Of a stretch of DNA of 64,000 nt, positions 13,218 to 23,611 are shown one piece after another. The notes under the pieces are model-generated. The model was not told the DNA's origin, made no database searches, and saw only the letters and a program-made list of their open reading frames with translations. The first letter of the stretch is position 1, and every line of letters begins with the position of its first letter. This DNA comes from Omphiscola glabra (taxonomy: Eukaryota; Mollusca; Gastropoda; Lymnaeidae), in NCBI GenBank assembly GCA_964017045.1, contig OZ024809.1, positions 11,228,307 through 11,292,306 on the forward strand, written 5' to 3'. Made by a program: the position numbers and the translations under genes.

Positions 13218-13300
13218 AACGTGGGCCATACACAAGAAGTGGGCCATACGAAACAAGTGGGACATACCAGATATATTTTGGACATGCAAGACATGTGGTC
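13218..13300. repeat. Outlying units of the 18-bp family G2
   Basis: About four degenerate units (CGTGGGCCATACACAAGA and similar) resume ~540 bp after the end of the main array. Confidence 0.85.
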
Positions 13301-13394
13301 CTTATACGTATCGCGTGTAAGCGTCGATACGGTACAGAAATGAGAGATATGAATCATTGTCTAAGTGGCGAGAAATCAATCGGGTCTTGAAAGT

Positions 13395-13880
13395 TGGGTG
13401 TCAATGTTAGGTTCTGGGTGTCAATGTTAGGTTCTGGGTGTCAATGTTAGGTTCTGGGTGTCAATGTTAGGTTCTGGGTGCCAATGTTAGGTTCTGGGTG
13501 TCAATGTTAGGTTCTGTGTGTCAATGTTAGGTTCTGGGTCCAATGTTAGGTTCTAGGTGTCCATGTCAGACTATGGGTGCCAATTTTAGGTTCTGGGTGC
13601 CAATGTTAGGTTCTGGTTACCAATGTTAGGTTCTGGGTGCCAATGTTAGGCTATGGGTGCCAATGTTAGGTTCTTGGCGCCAATGTTAGGTTCTAGGTGC
13701 CAATGTTAGGTTCTGGGTGTCAATGTTAGGTTCTGGGTGCCAATGTTAGGTTCTGGGTGCCAATGTTAGGTTCTGGGTGTCAATGTCAGACTATGGGTGC
13801 CAATTTTAGGCTCTGGGTGCCAATGTTAGGCTCTGTGTGCTAATTTCAGGATCTGGGTGCTAATGTCAGGTCCTGGCTAA
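13395..13880. repeat. 20-bp satellite, zone 1, x ~24
   Basis: The unit is GGGTGTCAATGTTAGGTTCT, with TGCCAATG variants. It grades into zone 2 without a break. Confidence 0.95.
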
Positions 13881-15640
13881 TTTCAGGTTATGGTAAATAA
13901 TGTAAGGTTTATGGCTAATAATGTCAGATTATGGGTGTTAATGTCAGGTTATGGGTGTTAATGTCAGATTATGGGTGTTAATGTCAGGTTATGGGTGTTA
14001 ATGTCAGGTTATGGCTGCTTATGTCAGATTATGGGTGTTAATGTCATATTATGGGTGTTAATGTTAGGTTATGGGTGCTTATGTCAGATTATGGGTGCTT
14101 ATGTCAGATTATGGGTGTTAATGTCAGATTATGGGTGTTAATGTTAGGTTATGGCTGCTTATGTAAGATTATGGCTGCTTATGTCAGATTATGGGTGTTA
14201 ATGTTAGATTATGGGTGTTTATGTCAAATTATGTGTGTTAATGTCAAATTATGGGTGTTAATGTCAGGTTATGGCTGCTTATGTCAGATTATGGGTGTTA
14301 ATGTTAGGTTATGGCTGCTTATGTCAGATTATGGGTGTTAATGTCAGATTATGGGTGTTAATGTCAGATTATGGGTGCTTATGTCAGATTATGGGTGTTA
14401 ATGTTAGGTTATGGCTGCTTATGTCAGATTATGGCTGCTTATGTCAGATTATGGGTGTTAATGTCAGATTATGGGTGCTTAAGTCAGATTATGGGTGTTA
14501 ATGTTAGGTTATGGGTGCTTATGTCAGGTTATGGGTGTTAATGTCAGGTTATGCTGCTTATGTCAGATTATGGGTGTTAATGTCAGTTTATGGCTGCTTA
14601 TGTCAGATTATGGGTGTTAATGTCAGGTTATGGCTGCTTATGTCAGATTATGGGTGTTAATGTTAGGTTATGGCTGCTTATGTCAGATTATGGGTGTTAA
14701 TGTTAGGTTATGGCTGTTTATGTCAGATTATGGCTGCTTATGTCAGATTATGGGTGTTAATGTCAGGTTATGGGTGTTAATGTCAGTTTATGGGTGTTAA
14801 TGTCAGTTTATGGCTGCTTATGTCAGATTATGGGTGTTAATGTCAGGTTATGGCTGCTTATGTCAGATTATGGGTGTTAATGTCAGGTTATGGCTGCTTA
14901 TGTCAGATTATGGGTGTTAATGTTAGGTTATGGCTGCTTATGTCAGATTATGGGTGTTAATGTTAGGTTATGGCTGTTTATGTCAGATTATGGCTGCTTA
15001 TGTCAGATTATGGGTGTTAATGTCAGGTTATGGGTGTTAATGTCAGATTATGGGTGTTAATGTCAGTTTATGGCTGCTTATGTCAGATTATGGGTGTTAA
15101 TGTCAGGTTATGGCTGCTTATGTCAGATTATGGGTGTTAATGTTAGGTTATGGCTGCTTATGTCAGATTATGGGTGTTAATGTCAGGTTATGGCTGCTTA
15201 TGTCAGATTATGGGTGTTAATGTCAGGTTATGGCTGCTTATGTCAGATTATGGGTGTTAATGTTAGGTTATGGCTGCTTATGTCAGATTATGGGTGTTAA
15301 TGTTAGGTTATGGCTGTTTATGTCAGATTATGGCTGCTTATGTCAGATTATGGGTGTTAATGTCAGGTTATGGGTGTTAATGTTAGGTTATGAGTGTTAA
15401 TGTCAGGTTATGGGTGTTAATTTCAGATTATGGGTGTTAATGTTAGGTTCTGGGTGGTAATGTTAGATTATGGGTGTTAATTTCAGGTTAAGGGTGCTTA
15501 TGTCAGGTTCTGGGTGGTAATGTCAGATTTTGGGTACTAATGTCAGGATCTGAGTACTAATGTCAGGTTCAGGGTAATGATGTCAGGTCCTGGGTAATAA
15601 TGTCAGGTTTTGGGTTATAGTGTCAGGCCCTTGGTACTTA
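13881..15640. repeat. 20-bp satellite, zone 2, x ~88 with higher-order repeats
   Basis: Two unit types, GGGTGTTAATGTCAGATTAT and GGCTGCTTATGTCAGATTAT, alternate in blocks. The rare GGCTGTTTATG variant recurs at about 14711, 14971 and 15311, that is 260 and 340 bp apart (13 and 17 units), showing block duplication. Open frames in this region are incidental. Confidence 0.95.
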
Positions 15641-16180
15641 TGTCTTGTTTGTGTACTGATGTCATGTTTTGTGTATTGATGCAAGGTTCTATGTACTAGT
15701 TTCAGGTTCGTGTTACTAATGTCAAGTTCTAGTTACTAATATCAGGGTGTGGTTACTAATATCAGGTTATGGTTACTAATGTCAGGTTGTGGTTTCTTCT
15801 ATCAGGTTGTGGTTACTAATGTCAGGTTGTGGTTACTAATGTCAGGTTGTGGTTAATAATATCAGGTTGTGGTTAATAATGTCAGGTTGTGGTTACTAAT
15901 GTCAAGTTGTTACTAATGTCAGGTTGTGGTTAATAATGTCAGGTTGTGGTTACTAATGTCAAGTTGGTGTTACTAATGTCAGGTTGTGGTTAATAATATC
16001 AGGTTGTGGTTAATAATGTCAGGTTGTGGTTACTAATGTCAAGTTGTTGTTACTAATGTCAGGTTGTGGTTAATAATATCAGGTTGTGGTTAATAATGTC
16101 AGGTTGTGGTTACTAATGTCAAGTTGTTGTTACTAATATCAGGTTGTGGTAATATCAGGTTGTGGTAATATCAGGATATG
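15641..16180. repeat. 20-bp satellite, zone 3, x ~27
   Basis: The unit is GTTACTAATGTCAGGTTGTG with TTAATAATATC variants and some shortened copies. A sub-block with GTCAAGTTGTTGTTAC recurs about every 100 bp. Confidence 0.95.
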
Positions 16181-16227
16181 ATTACAACATAATTAAATAT
16201 GGTTATCATTGGCTTATAAGTATTATA

Positions 16228-16905
16228 GGCTGAGCTATCAGCTGTCAAGCTAGCACTGGCTCAGCTGCCAGGCTAGCATTGGCTCAGCTGTCAAGCTAGC
16301 ATTGGCTCAGCTGTCAGGCTAGCATTGGCTAAGCTATGGGCTAGCATTGGCTCAGCTGTCATGATAGCATTGGCTCAGTTGTCAGGCTAGCATTGGCTCA
16401 GCTGTCAGGCTCGCATTGGCTCATCTGTAAGACTAGCGTTGGCTCAGCTATCAGGCTAGCATTGGCTCAGCTGTCATGATAGCATTGGCTCAGCTGTCAG
16501 GCTAGCATTGGCTCAGCTGTCAGGCTCGCATTGGCTCATCTGTCAGACTAGCGTTGGCTCAGTTATCAGGCTAGCATTGGCTCAGTTATGGGGCTAGCAC
16601 TGGCTCAGCTGTCAAGATAGCATTGGCTCAGCTATGGGGCTAGCATTGGCTCAGCTGTCAGGATAGCATTGGCTCAGCTGTCAGGATAGCATTGGCTCAG
16701 CTATGGGGCTAGCACTGGCTCAGCTATCAGGCTAGCATTGGCTCAGCTTTCAGCTAGCATTGGCTCAGCTGTCAGGATAGAATTGGCTCAGCAGTCAGGC
16801 TAGCATTGGCTCAGCTGTCAGGTTAGCATTGGCTCAGCTATCAGGCTAGCATTGGCTCAGCTATCAGACCGGTTAATGGCTACCATTGGCTCAGTTTTTA
16901 GGCTG
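16228..16905. repeat. Minisatellite, 23-bp unit x ~28
   Basis: The unit core is GCTAGCATTGGCTCAGC followed by TGTCAG, TATCAG or TATGGG. The blocks at about 16370-16440 and 16485-16555 look duplicated. Confidence 0.95.
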
Positions 16906-17340
16906 GTTCAAGGCAAGCTCTCGCTCCGTTATCACGCTCGTGACTAATGACTAATTTAGTCAAAAGCCATAGTCTCAATTACATATCACTTACATTGATG
17001 CAGCCATTTTGTTTAATCTTTCGAAACTCGGGGCCAAGTAAAGACAAAATTAAAGAGAGGAAAAGAAGGGAATTAACCCGCGGCGCTTAGTTGTTTGATA
17101 ATTCATGAGTAGTCAACCCTTACATCAAAAAAAAAACTTTATTCGCTTTCACCAATTTAATTCTCCTTTCTTACCTTTGTGATTCCAGTGCAGTGTGCTC
17201 CATCGGTGTATAGTGAGTAATCCAAAGAGGTGAACAACATATATAAATAATAACCACATACAGAGAGGTGGATTGGTGTTAAACAAAACAAACAACAAAT
17301 GATTCATTGGATTGGAAGAAAGAATTGTTTAACACATTAA
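16906..17340. other. Unassigned spacer
   Basis: No gene or repeat is supported. An A-run is present at about 17130. Confidence 0.5.
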
Positions 17341-17790
17341 CATGGACGGATGTCTCGGATCAATGGATGTCATGGATGAATGGAATGTTATGGATCAATG
17401 GATGTCATGGATGAATGGAATTTCATGGGTCAATGGAATGCTATGGATCAATGAATGATATGGATCAATAAAATGTCATGGATCAATGGAATGTCATGGA
17501 TCAATGGATGTCATGGATCAAGTGAATGTCATGGATCAATGGATGTCATGGATGAATGGAATGTCATGGATCAATGGAATGCCATGGATCAATGGATGAT
17601 ATGGATCAATAAAATGTCATGGATCAATGGAATGTCATAGATCAATGGATGTCTTGGATGAATGGAATATCTTGGATCAATGGGTGTCTTGGATCAATGG
17701 AATGTCATGGATCAATGGATGTTTGGACGAAGGAATGTCTTGAAGAGAAAGATATCTTGAATTAATGGATATCTTGGATAAAGCAATGTT
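17341..17790. repeat. Minisatellite, ~18-bp unit x ~24
   Basis: The unit is ATGGATCAATGGAATGTC with frequent GATGTC and GATGAA variants. It ends about 95 bp from the PH-domain exon, on the side downstream of the exon's donor site. Confidence 0.92.
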
Positions 17791-17878
17791 TAGGACGTAC
17801 GCCTGTCATGGATGATGGCATTGTTGGATATCTTAAGATGACTGTAGCATTTGGTTTATGATATGGGACAAGTTGTTC

Positions 17879-17884
17879 ACTCAC
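17879..17884 (-). other. 5' splice donor of the PH exon
   Basis: On the minus strand the exon ends ...TACTATGAA and is followed at once by GTGAGT, a near-perfect metazoan donor. Protein similarity to diacylglycerol kinases also ends here, and the frame downstream (VSEQLVPYH...) is unlike the family. Confidence 0.85.
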
Positions 17885-17989
17885 TTCATAGTATTCCTTG
17901 TTAGCCGCCATCTTGAGGGCATTAATCCATTCCTCCATGTCCCGCCTGGAATCGGCGCAGACGATGATGTTACGGGACGGCGTTATCAC
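17885..17989 (-). CDS. Internal exon: C-terminal part of a PH domain, type II diacylglycerol kinase-like
   Basis: This is a 35-codon internal exon, not a whole gene. It reads VITPSRNIIVCADSRRDMEE, then WINALKMAANKEYYE. The tryptophan in the final helix and the surrounding CADxRxxMExWIxALK pattern are typical of the last strand and C-terminal helix of PH domains. From memory, the closest match is the PH domain of diacylglycerol kinases delta/eta, which phosphorylate diacylglycerol to phosphatidic acid and use an N-terminal PH domain for lipid binding. The exon is phase 0 at both ends (105 nt), with acceptor TTGACAG at 17990 and donor GTGAGT at 17884. Neighbouring exons (start of the PH domain, C1 domains) were not found in the window, so the flanking introns are long or the exons were missed. 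The 43-bp array on its upstream side repeats the first bases of the exon. Another PH protein is possible. Confidence 0.78.
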
Positions 17990-18436
17990 CTGTCAATGTA
18001 AAAATAAACAAGTTACGGGATGGTGTTATCACCTGTCAATGTAAAAATAAACAAGTTACGGGACGGCGTTATCACCTGTCAATGTAAAAATAAACAAGTT
18101 ACGGGATGGTGTTATCACCTGTCAATGTAAAAATAAACAAGTTACGGGACGGCGTTATCACCTGTCAATGTAAATATAAACAAGTTACGGGATGGTGTCA
18201 TCACCTGTCATTGTAAAAATAAACAAGTTACGGGACGGCGTTATCACCTGTCAATGTAAATATAAACAAGTTACGGGATGGTGTCATCACCTGTCATTGT
18301 AAAAATAAACAAGTTACGGGACGGCGTTATCACCTGTCAATGTAAATATAAACAAGTTACGGGATGGTGTCATCACCTGTCATTGTAAAAATAAACAAGT
18401 TACGGGACGGCGTTATCACCTGTCAATGTAAAAATG
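17971..18436 (-). repeat. 43-bp minisatellite made from an intron/exon junction, x ~11
   Basis: Units start at about 17971 (inside the exon), 18014, 18057 and so on to 18401. On the minus strand each holds a T-rich tract, TTGACAG and the first ~19 bases of the exon (GTGATAACGCCGTCCCG or a variant). Two types alternate, one with ACGCCGTCC and the other with ACACCATCC, so the higher-order period is 86 bp. Use of any distal acceptor would bring in a TAA stop about 20 codons in. The proximal acceptor is therefore the only one compatible with the PH reading frame. Confidence 0.93.
17990..18012 (-). other. 3' splice acceptor of the PH exon
   Basis: Read on the minus strand, a T-rich stretch (TTGTTTATTTTTACAT) leads into TTGACAG directly before GTGATAACG. 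It is the exon-proximal member of a series of near-identical acceptors created by the 43-bp array. Confidence 0.82.
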
Positions 18437-18915
18437 TTACGGGGAAAGGGACAACTTGTTACAGTAACATGCAAACTGATTTCCGTATTTTGGAACAATT
18501 GCGCAACAATGTTACGTATAATGTTTATGGGGTATGAGCAAGTTGCCATATGTAACAAACAAGCATGTTTTAAATATATTGCAAAGTGTTGAGGCTTAGA
18601 GCGACATGGCGACCACAGTGATGAGGCCTTGGTTAACATGGCAACAGTTCTAACTATAACGTTATTAGCATAATTCTCCACTTGTATCTGCAAGATAAAC
18701 ACACACACAAAACACACCATTGAACACAATGAGACACACAACGCACCCCAGCGCACCCTCTTCAACAGACAGACACACTCACACAGTCGTAGACAAATAC
18801 TTGAGGTTGACAGTCGCAAACAAGGATTATCGATAATCGATCGGATTGAACAAGAAAATCCTTTAAACCCGATCAGGCGTGACGACAGTTGTTGATCAAA
18901 TGCTCCCATTCACAG
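18437..18915. other. Unassigned, probably intronic
   Basis: The minus-strand open frame at 18400-18909 ends in repeat sequence and has no recognisable domain. CA-rich patches lie near 18695-18785. Confidence 0.5.
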
Positions 18916-19190
18916 CATGCGGGCCATATCAAACCAGCGTTATTTAGATGGGGGGCCCACCCACACCAGCGTCAAAAAGGCGGGGGCCCAACCTTATAAG
19001 CGTTTAACGGGCGGAGTCCAACCACGTCAGCGCGACCCTACTACATCAGGGTTGGACAGGCGGGGGCCCATCCCATCATTGTAAAACAGGCGGGTGCTAA
19101 TTCCAGTCATTGTAAAAAAAAAAAGGGCGGGGCTGAGCCCGAATTAGAATTAGAAAGGCCGGGGCCCAGCCCCATCATTGTTCAACATGT
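18916..19190. repeat. Degenerate GC-rich repeat, ~35-45-bp period
   Basis: GGCGGGGGCCCA recurs with GCGT or CATCA spacers about seven times, with considerable divergence. Confidence 0.7.
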
Positions 19191-19307
19191 GAACATTATT
19201 ATTAGGGTTGATTCTTTCCTTCCTTATTCAAATATCTTCGTGAAGACTATCGTAGAATTTACATTAAATGTAACATAATGTAGTATGGCTATTGAGTAAA
19301 ACGCTAA

Positions 19308-19535
19308 GCGAACTGGTTAAGACATGTTGCCGAACTGGTGACGACATGTTGCCGTACTGGGGAAGAAATATTGCCACACTGGTGACGACATGTTGCCGAA
19401 CTGGTTAAGACATGTTGCCGAACTGGTGACGACATGTTGCCGTACTAGGGAAGAAATATTGCCACACTGGTGACGACATGTTGCCGAACTGGTTAAGACA
19501 TGTTTCCGAACTGGTTAAGACATGTTGCCACATTG
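19308..19535. repeat. Minisatellite, 22-bp unit x ~10
   Basis: The unit is GACATGTTGCCGAACTGG plus TTAA or TGAC. Every fourth or so unit is a GGGAAGAAATATTGCCAC variant, indicating a multi-unit period. Confidence 0.93.
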
Positions 19536-20070
19536 TTTGTATTTGTGCTTTGCCTGATGCTTAATTCCTAACCATTCTTAATTATTTCGCAAATAATTTG
19601 TGTCTTAATTCCATTAAGCTTTATACCAATCTGTACACTTGTAATATCACCGTTAAAGAAGGGTACATAATTTTGACGGCAAAGGGGGGTGGGGGTCTCG
19701 TGCTTATACGTGTAAAAAAAACCCTAAACAACAACTCAGTTCCTATAAAAAGCGAAAGAGGGACGACTTTGGCCCGCGGACCGACACTTTCCGACCTCTG
19801 CCCTAGACGGGGAGGAAGGCGCGGTTCGTTAGATGTCACAAATGGATGGACATAGAGATTTGCATAATGTACATTAATAGGCAAGTAGTATGTTAATACT
19901 GGGGTAGTGTGTTTTTTTAATGATCATATTGATGCTGGGTGGTTTGTGGAAGATACTGATGTCAGGACGTTGTCGAAAATATATTTAAATGTTTCCATTT
20001 TGTCTATTAAAATGCAGATACAAACGGATCCTTAATTTCCAAAACTTTTCTATACTCAACACCAACTACG
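19536..20070. other. Unassigned spacer
   Basis: No supported feature. Opposing ORFs at 19598-19884 overlap in antisense and have no recognisable domain. Confidence 0.5.
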
Positions 20071-20217
20071 AATTATTGGACTAGTCTCACACCCGTTAAG
20101 AATTATTGGACTAGTCTGGCATCCCATTAGGAATTCTTGAACTAGTCTGGCAACCCCTTTGAATTATTTGACCAGTCTTGCACACCCTACATATTAATGG
20201 ACTAGTCTCACAACCCC
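20071..20217. repeat. Degenerate minisatellite, ~30-bp unit x 5
   Basis: Units share TTATTGGACTAGTCT followed by a C-rich half (CACACCCG, GGCATCCC and similar). Confidence 0.85.
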
Positions 20218-20335
20218 CCTATAAAAGAAGCAATCCATTACAAAATATAACAAATATTGGACTTTTAATTTATGTATTGAATCTCAACGATAACTGCAGA
20301 ACTTGTGACATGTTACTTGTCGCACCTATCTATAT

Positions 20336-20565
20336 CTCGACCACTACCATCCCTATCTTAACCACGCCCATCTATATATTGACCACACTATCCGCTATCT
20401 TGACCACACTCATTTCTCCAAATGACTACACCCATTTCTAGTTCGACCACACCCATTTCTAAAACGACCTCACCCCTTTTACTTCGACTACACCCCTTTT
20501 ACTTCGACCACACCCCTTTTACTTCGACCACACCCATTTTACTTCGACCACTCCCATTTCGAACA
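20336..20565. repeat. Degenerate minisatellite, ~21-bp unit x ~11
   Basis: The unit is of the type GACCACACCCATTTCTA; the right part has the more uniform ACTTCGACCACACCC form. Confidence 0.88.
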
Positions 20566-21076
20566 AGGAAGACACACTCTCTCTACTGCGACAAAATACT
20601 TCTGATACCATTACAACATCCTTCCATCCTTTAACGCCCCACTCACAACCCCATAACTCCACCCCTACGCAATAAATGGCTCCACCCCTCCACAATAAAT
20701 GGCAAAGTGTTGTATTTTTAATGGCCGACGTTAACGCCAACACACCCCCTCCCAGCTGTCACTAAAATATTAACACTGTTAGATTGGCGCTGGGACACTC
20801 GGCTTGTCATTCTGCCAGCGGGCTTGGAAAGGTCAGAGTGAGAGAAGGAGCAATCCCGAAATGGGAGGTAGGAGGATCAGAGAAAAAGTCAATGAGAATT
20901 GAGAAAATCGAGGGTAGAGTGGGAAAAGAAGTGAAAAAAATTGTGGCTGTGAAATATGTGCTAATAATTTAAAGTTGGAAGAGAGAGTTAAAAAGAGGGG
21001 CGTGAGGAGGTAGCGATAAATGGGGAGAGTGATAGGAAGCTTGTTACAAAGAGCAGAATGAGAGAGAGAGAGACAG

Positions 21077-21077
<1 letters not shown>
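20566..21077. other. Unassigned, purine-rich
   Basis: No gene is supported. The last third is rich in GA. Confidence 0.5.

Positions 21078-21150
<73 letters not shown>
21078..21150. repeat. (GATA)n microsatellite
   Basis: About 18 perfect GATA units, flanked by GA repeats on both sides. Confidence 0.98.
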
Positions 21151-21151
<1 letters not shown>

Positions 21152-21364
21152 GAGTGTGAGAGTGGAAGAGAAGTTAGGGAAGCTGATAAGGAGAGGCTAG
21201 ATGAAACATGACAAAGCCATGAGTGAGGAGAAGGGAACGTTTAGGATTAGACTGGGTTTGAAGGATGAAGTATGGATGAAGTAGGCATGAAGTATGCATG
21301 AAGGATGATGTTGGATGGTGGAGAGCGTGGTTATTTGGGAGAGAATAAAAAAAGAATAAATATG

Positions 21365-21620
21365 GTTGTAGAGGGACAGGAAGTTAGAGGAAGTTAGAGG
21401 AATCTAGAGGGACAGGAAGTTGGAGGGGACAGGAAGTTAGAGGGACAGGAAATTAGGACAGGAAGGTAGAGGGACGGGAAGTTAGAGACAGGGAGTTACA
21501 GACAGGGAGTTAGAGACAGGGAGTTAGAGACTGGGAGTTAGACAGGGATTTAGAGACAGGAAATTAGAGAGAGGAAATTTGAGAGACAGGAAATTACAGG
21601 GACAGGAAGTTAGAGTGACA
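21365..21620. repeat. Degenerate repeat, 14-16-bp unit
   Basis: GACAGGGAGTTAGA-like units, changing to GGACAGGAAGTTAGAGG at the edges. Confidence 0.88.
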
Positions 21621-21639
21621 AAAAATGGATATGATGAAA

Positions 21640-22415
21640 TGGATAAGATGAAGAGAATATGATAAGCGGTTATGGTAAAGCGAATATGCTATATTGTGTT
21701 TTATGAGGTGGATTCGATGAAATGGATAAGATCAAGTGGATATGATAAAGTGAACATGATACATGGTGTCTGATAAGCTGGATATGATAAAGGGGTCTGA
21801 TGAAGTGGAAATAATAAAGTTTTTATTACAAAGTGTATGAAATAAGTGGATATGATAAAGTGCATACGGGATGCATTGTGCTTGATGAGGCGGATATGTC
21901 GAGAGCGGTCTGATGAAGGGGGAGGGCGGTCTGGTGAAGGGGGAGGGCGGTCTGATGAAGTGGGATGGCGGTCTGATGAAGGGGGAGGGCGGTCTGTTGA
22001 AGGTAAGGGCGGTCTGATGAAGGGAGAGGCGGTCTGATGAAGGGGGAGGCGGTCTGATGAAGTGGGAGGGTGGTCTGATGAAGTGGGAGGGTTGTCTGAT
22101 GAAGGGGGAAGCGGTCTGATGAAGTGGGAGGGTGGTCTGATGAAGGGAGAGGGCGGTCTGATGAAGGGGGAGGCGGTCTGATGAAGGGGGAGGCGGTCTG
22201 ATGAAGTGGGATGGTGGTCTGATGAAGGGGAGGGCGTCTGATGAAGGGGGAGGGCGGTCTGATGAAGTGGGAGGGCGGTCTGATGAAGTGGGAGGGCGGT
22301 CTGATGAAGTGGTAGGGAGGTCTGATGAAGGGGATGCCGGTCTGATAAAGTGGGTATGATAAGTGTCGAAAATAAAGTGCGTCTGACAAAGTGGATATGA
22401 TAGAGTGAATATGAT
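21640..22415. repeat. Minisatellite, ~20-bp unit; core 21896-22345 x ~22
   Basis: The core unit is TCTGATGAAGGGGGAGGCGG, with GAAGTGGGAGGG variants. It is flanked on both sides by an AT-richer related form (TGGATATGATAAAGTG). Minus-strand frames rich in PSSDR/LHQTA are incidental. Confidence 0.93.
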
Positions 22416-22790
22416 GGTGTGGCCATAATAATGATCAGCGAAGACCATAAAATCCCGCCATGAGACACACAAAATAGCGGGATCACGAGACAGCCATGTT
22501 TAACCAGGCTATCCATCTCCATTACACGAGGCTAATACGAGTGCAGTACAAATAACAATTACATTAATAGCATGATGCTGTATCGACGACACGGATTCAA
22601 ATATACACACACGACTCGTATCAACATTATTGATTGGAATCAACACCAGCATAAAAGCAATCCATTTGTATCAACTCAAACAAGATGTACTTCCACAATT
22701 GTAAGGTTAGAACGCAGGATGCGGATGGGCGGAGTGGGGGGGCGGCAATGTGTGGACGGGTGGAATGGGGTGTTATAGGGTGGCGTAAGG
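22416..22790. other. Unassigned spacer
   Basis: No gene or repeat is supported. Confidence 0.5.
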
Positions 22791-22945
22791 TGACAGTGTG
22801 GCGGTCAACAGGTGATGTGTGACAGGGTGGATATAAGGTGACTCGGGCTGGGGGTGATGTCTGACAGGGTGGAGATAAGGTGACTCGGGCTGGGGGTGAT
22901 GTGTGACAGGGTGGAAGTAAGGTGAGTTAGGTTGGAGGTGAGATA
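22791..22945. repeat. G-rich repeat, ~40-bp unit x ~4
   Basis: Units contain GTGACAGGGTGGAGATAAGG then GTGACTCGGGCTGGGGGT. Multiple G-runs per unit could support G-quadruplexes. Confidence 0.88.
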
Positions 22946-22994
22946 TGGGGAAAGGCGTGGGAGAAATCTAAAACACGAATGTTAGACTTTAGTC

Positions 22995-23403
22995 AATGGG
23001 GTGAGTACAGTTAAGACGATGGATGGGGTGAGTACAGTTAAGACGATGGACGGGGTGAGTACAGTTGAGACTATGGACGGGGTGAGACGATGGATGTGGT
23101 GAGTACAGTTAAGACGATGGATGGGGTGAGTACAGTTAAGACGATGGATGGGGTGAGTACAGTTAAGACGATGGACGGGGTGAGTACAGTTAAGACGATG
23201 GACGGGTTGAGTACAGTTAAGACGATGGATGGGGTGAGTACAGTTGAGACGATGGATGGGGTGAGTACAGTTAAGACGATGGATAGGGTGAGTACAGTTA
23301 AGACGATGGATTTGGTGAGTACAGTTAAGACGATGGATTTGGTGAGTACAGTTAAGACGATGGACGGGGTGAGTACAGTTAAGACGATGGATGGGGTGAG
23401 TAA
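22995..23403. repeat. Minisatellite, 27-bp unit x ~15
   Basis: The unit is GATGGATGGGGTGAGTACAG plus TTAAGAC. Each unit contains GGTGAGTA, a donor-like motif on the plus strand. The MDGVSTVKT frame is incidental. Confidence 0.95.
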
Positions 23404-23611
23404 GGACCTAGTACTTATTCCGAGTGGTAGGATATTGGTAAGAGGGACGTAATTGACATTTGGATCGTCCGAGAAACGGTTGAAAGTCCAAACAACGGAA
23501 ACTCTCTCTCCCCGCCCCCCCGTTTCCCCCGCTCTACCTGCTTGGCATTGCGTAACACTAACAATATTGGGCCGGAATGCTGCAAAAATCGATATTGAAA
23601 ATTGCGTGGCA

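Noticed and set aside
17762..17884. Extension of the PH exon frame (VSEQLVPYHKPNATVILRYP...)
   Set aside because: A perfect GTGAGT donor follows ...NKEYYE, and the continuation does not resemble the kinase sequence. Read as intron.
18400..18909. 169-codon minus-strand ORF upstream of the PH exon
   Set aside because: It has low-complexity, unfamiliar sequence, ends in the 43-bp array, and no similarity to the first half of a PH domain. Probably intronic chance.
21701..22522. 273-codon LHQTA/PSSDR minus-strand ORF
   Set aside because: It follows the 20-bp G-rich array and its three frames are equally open.
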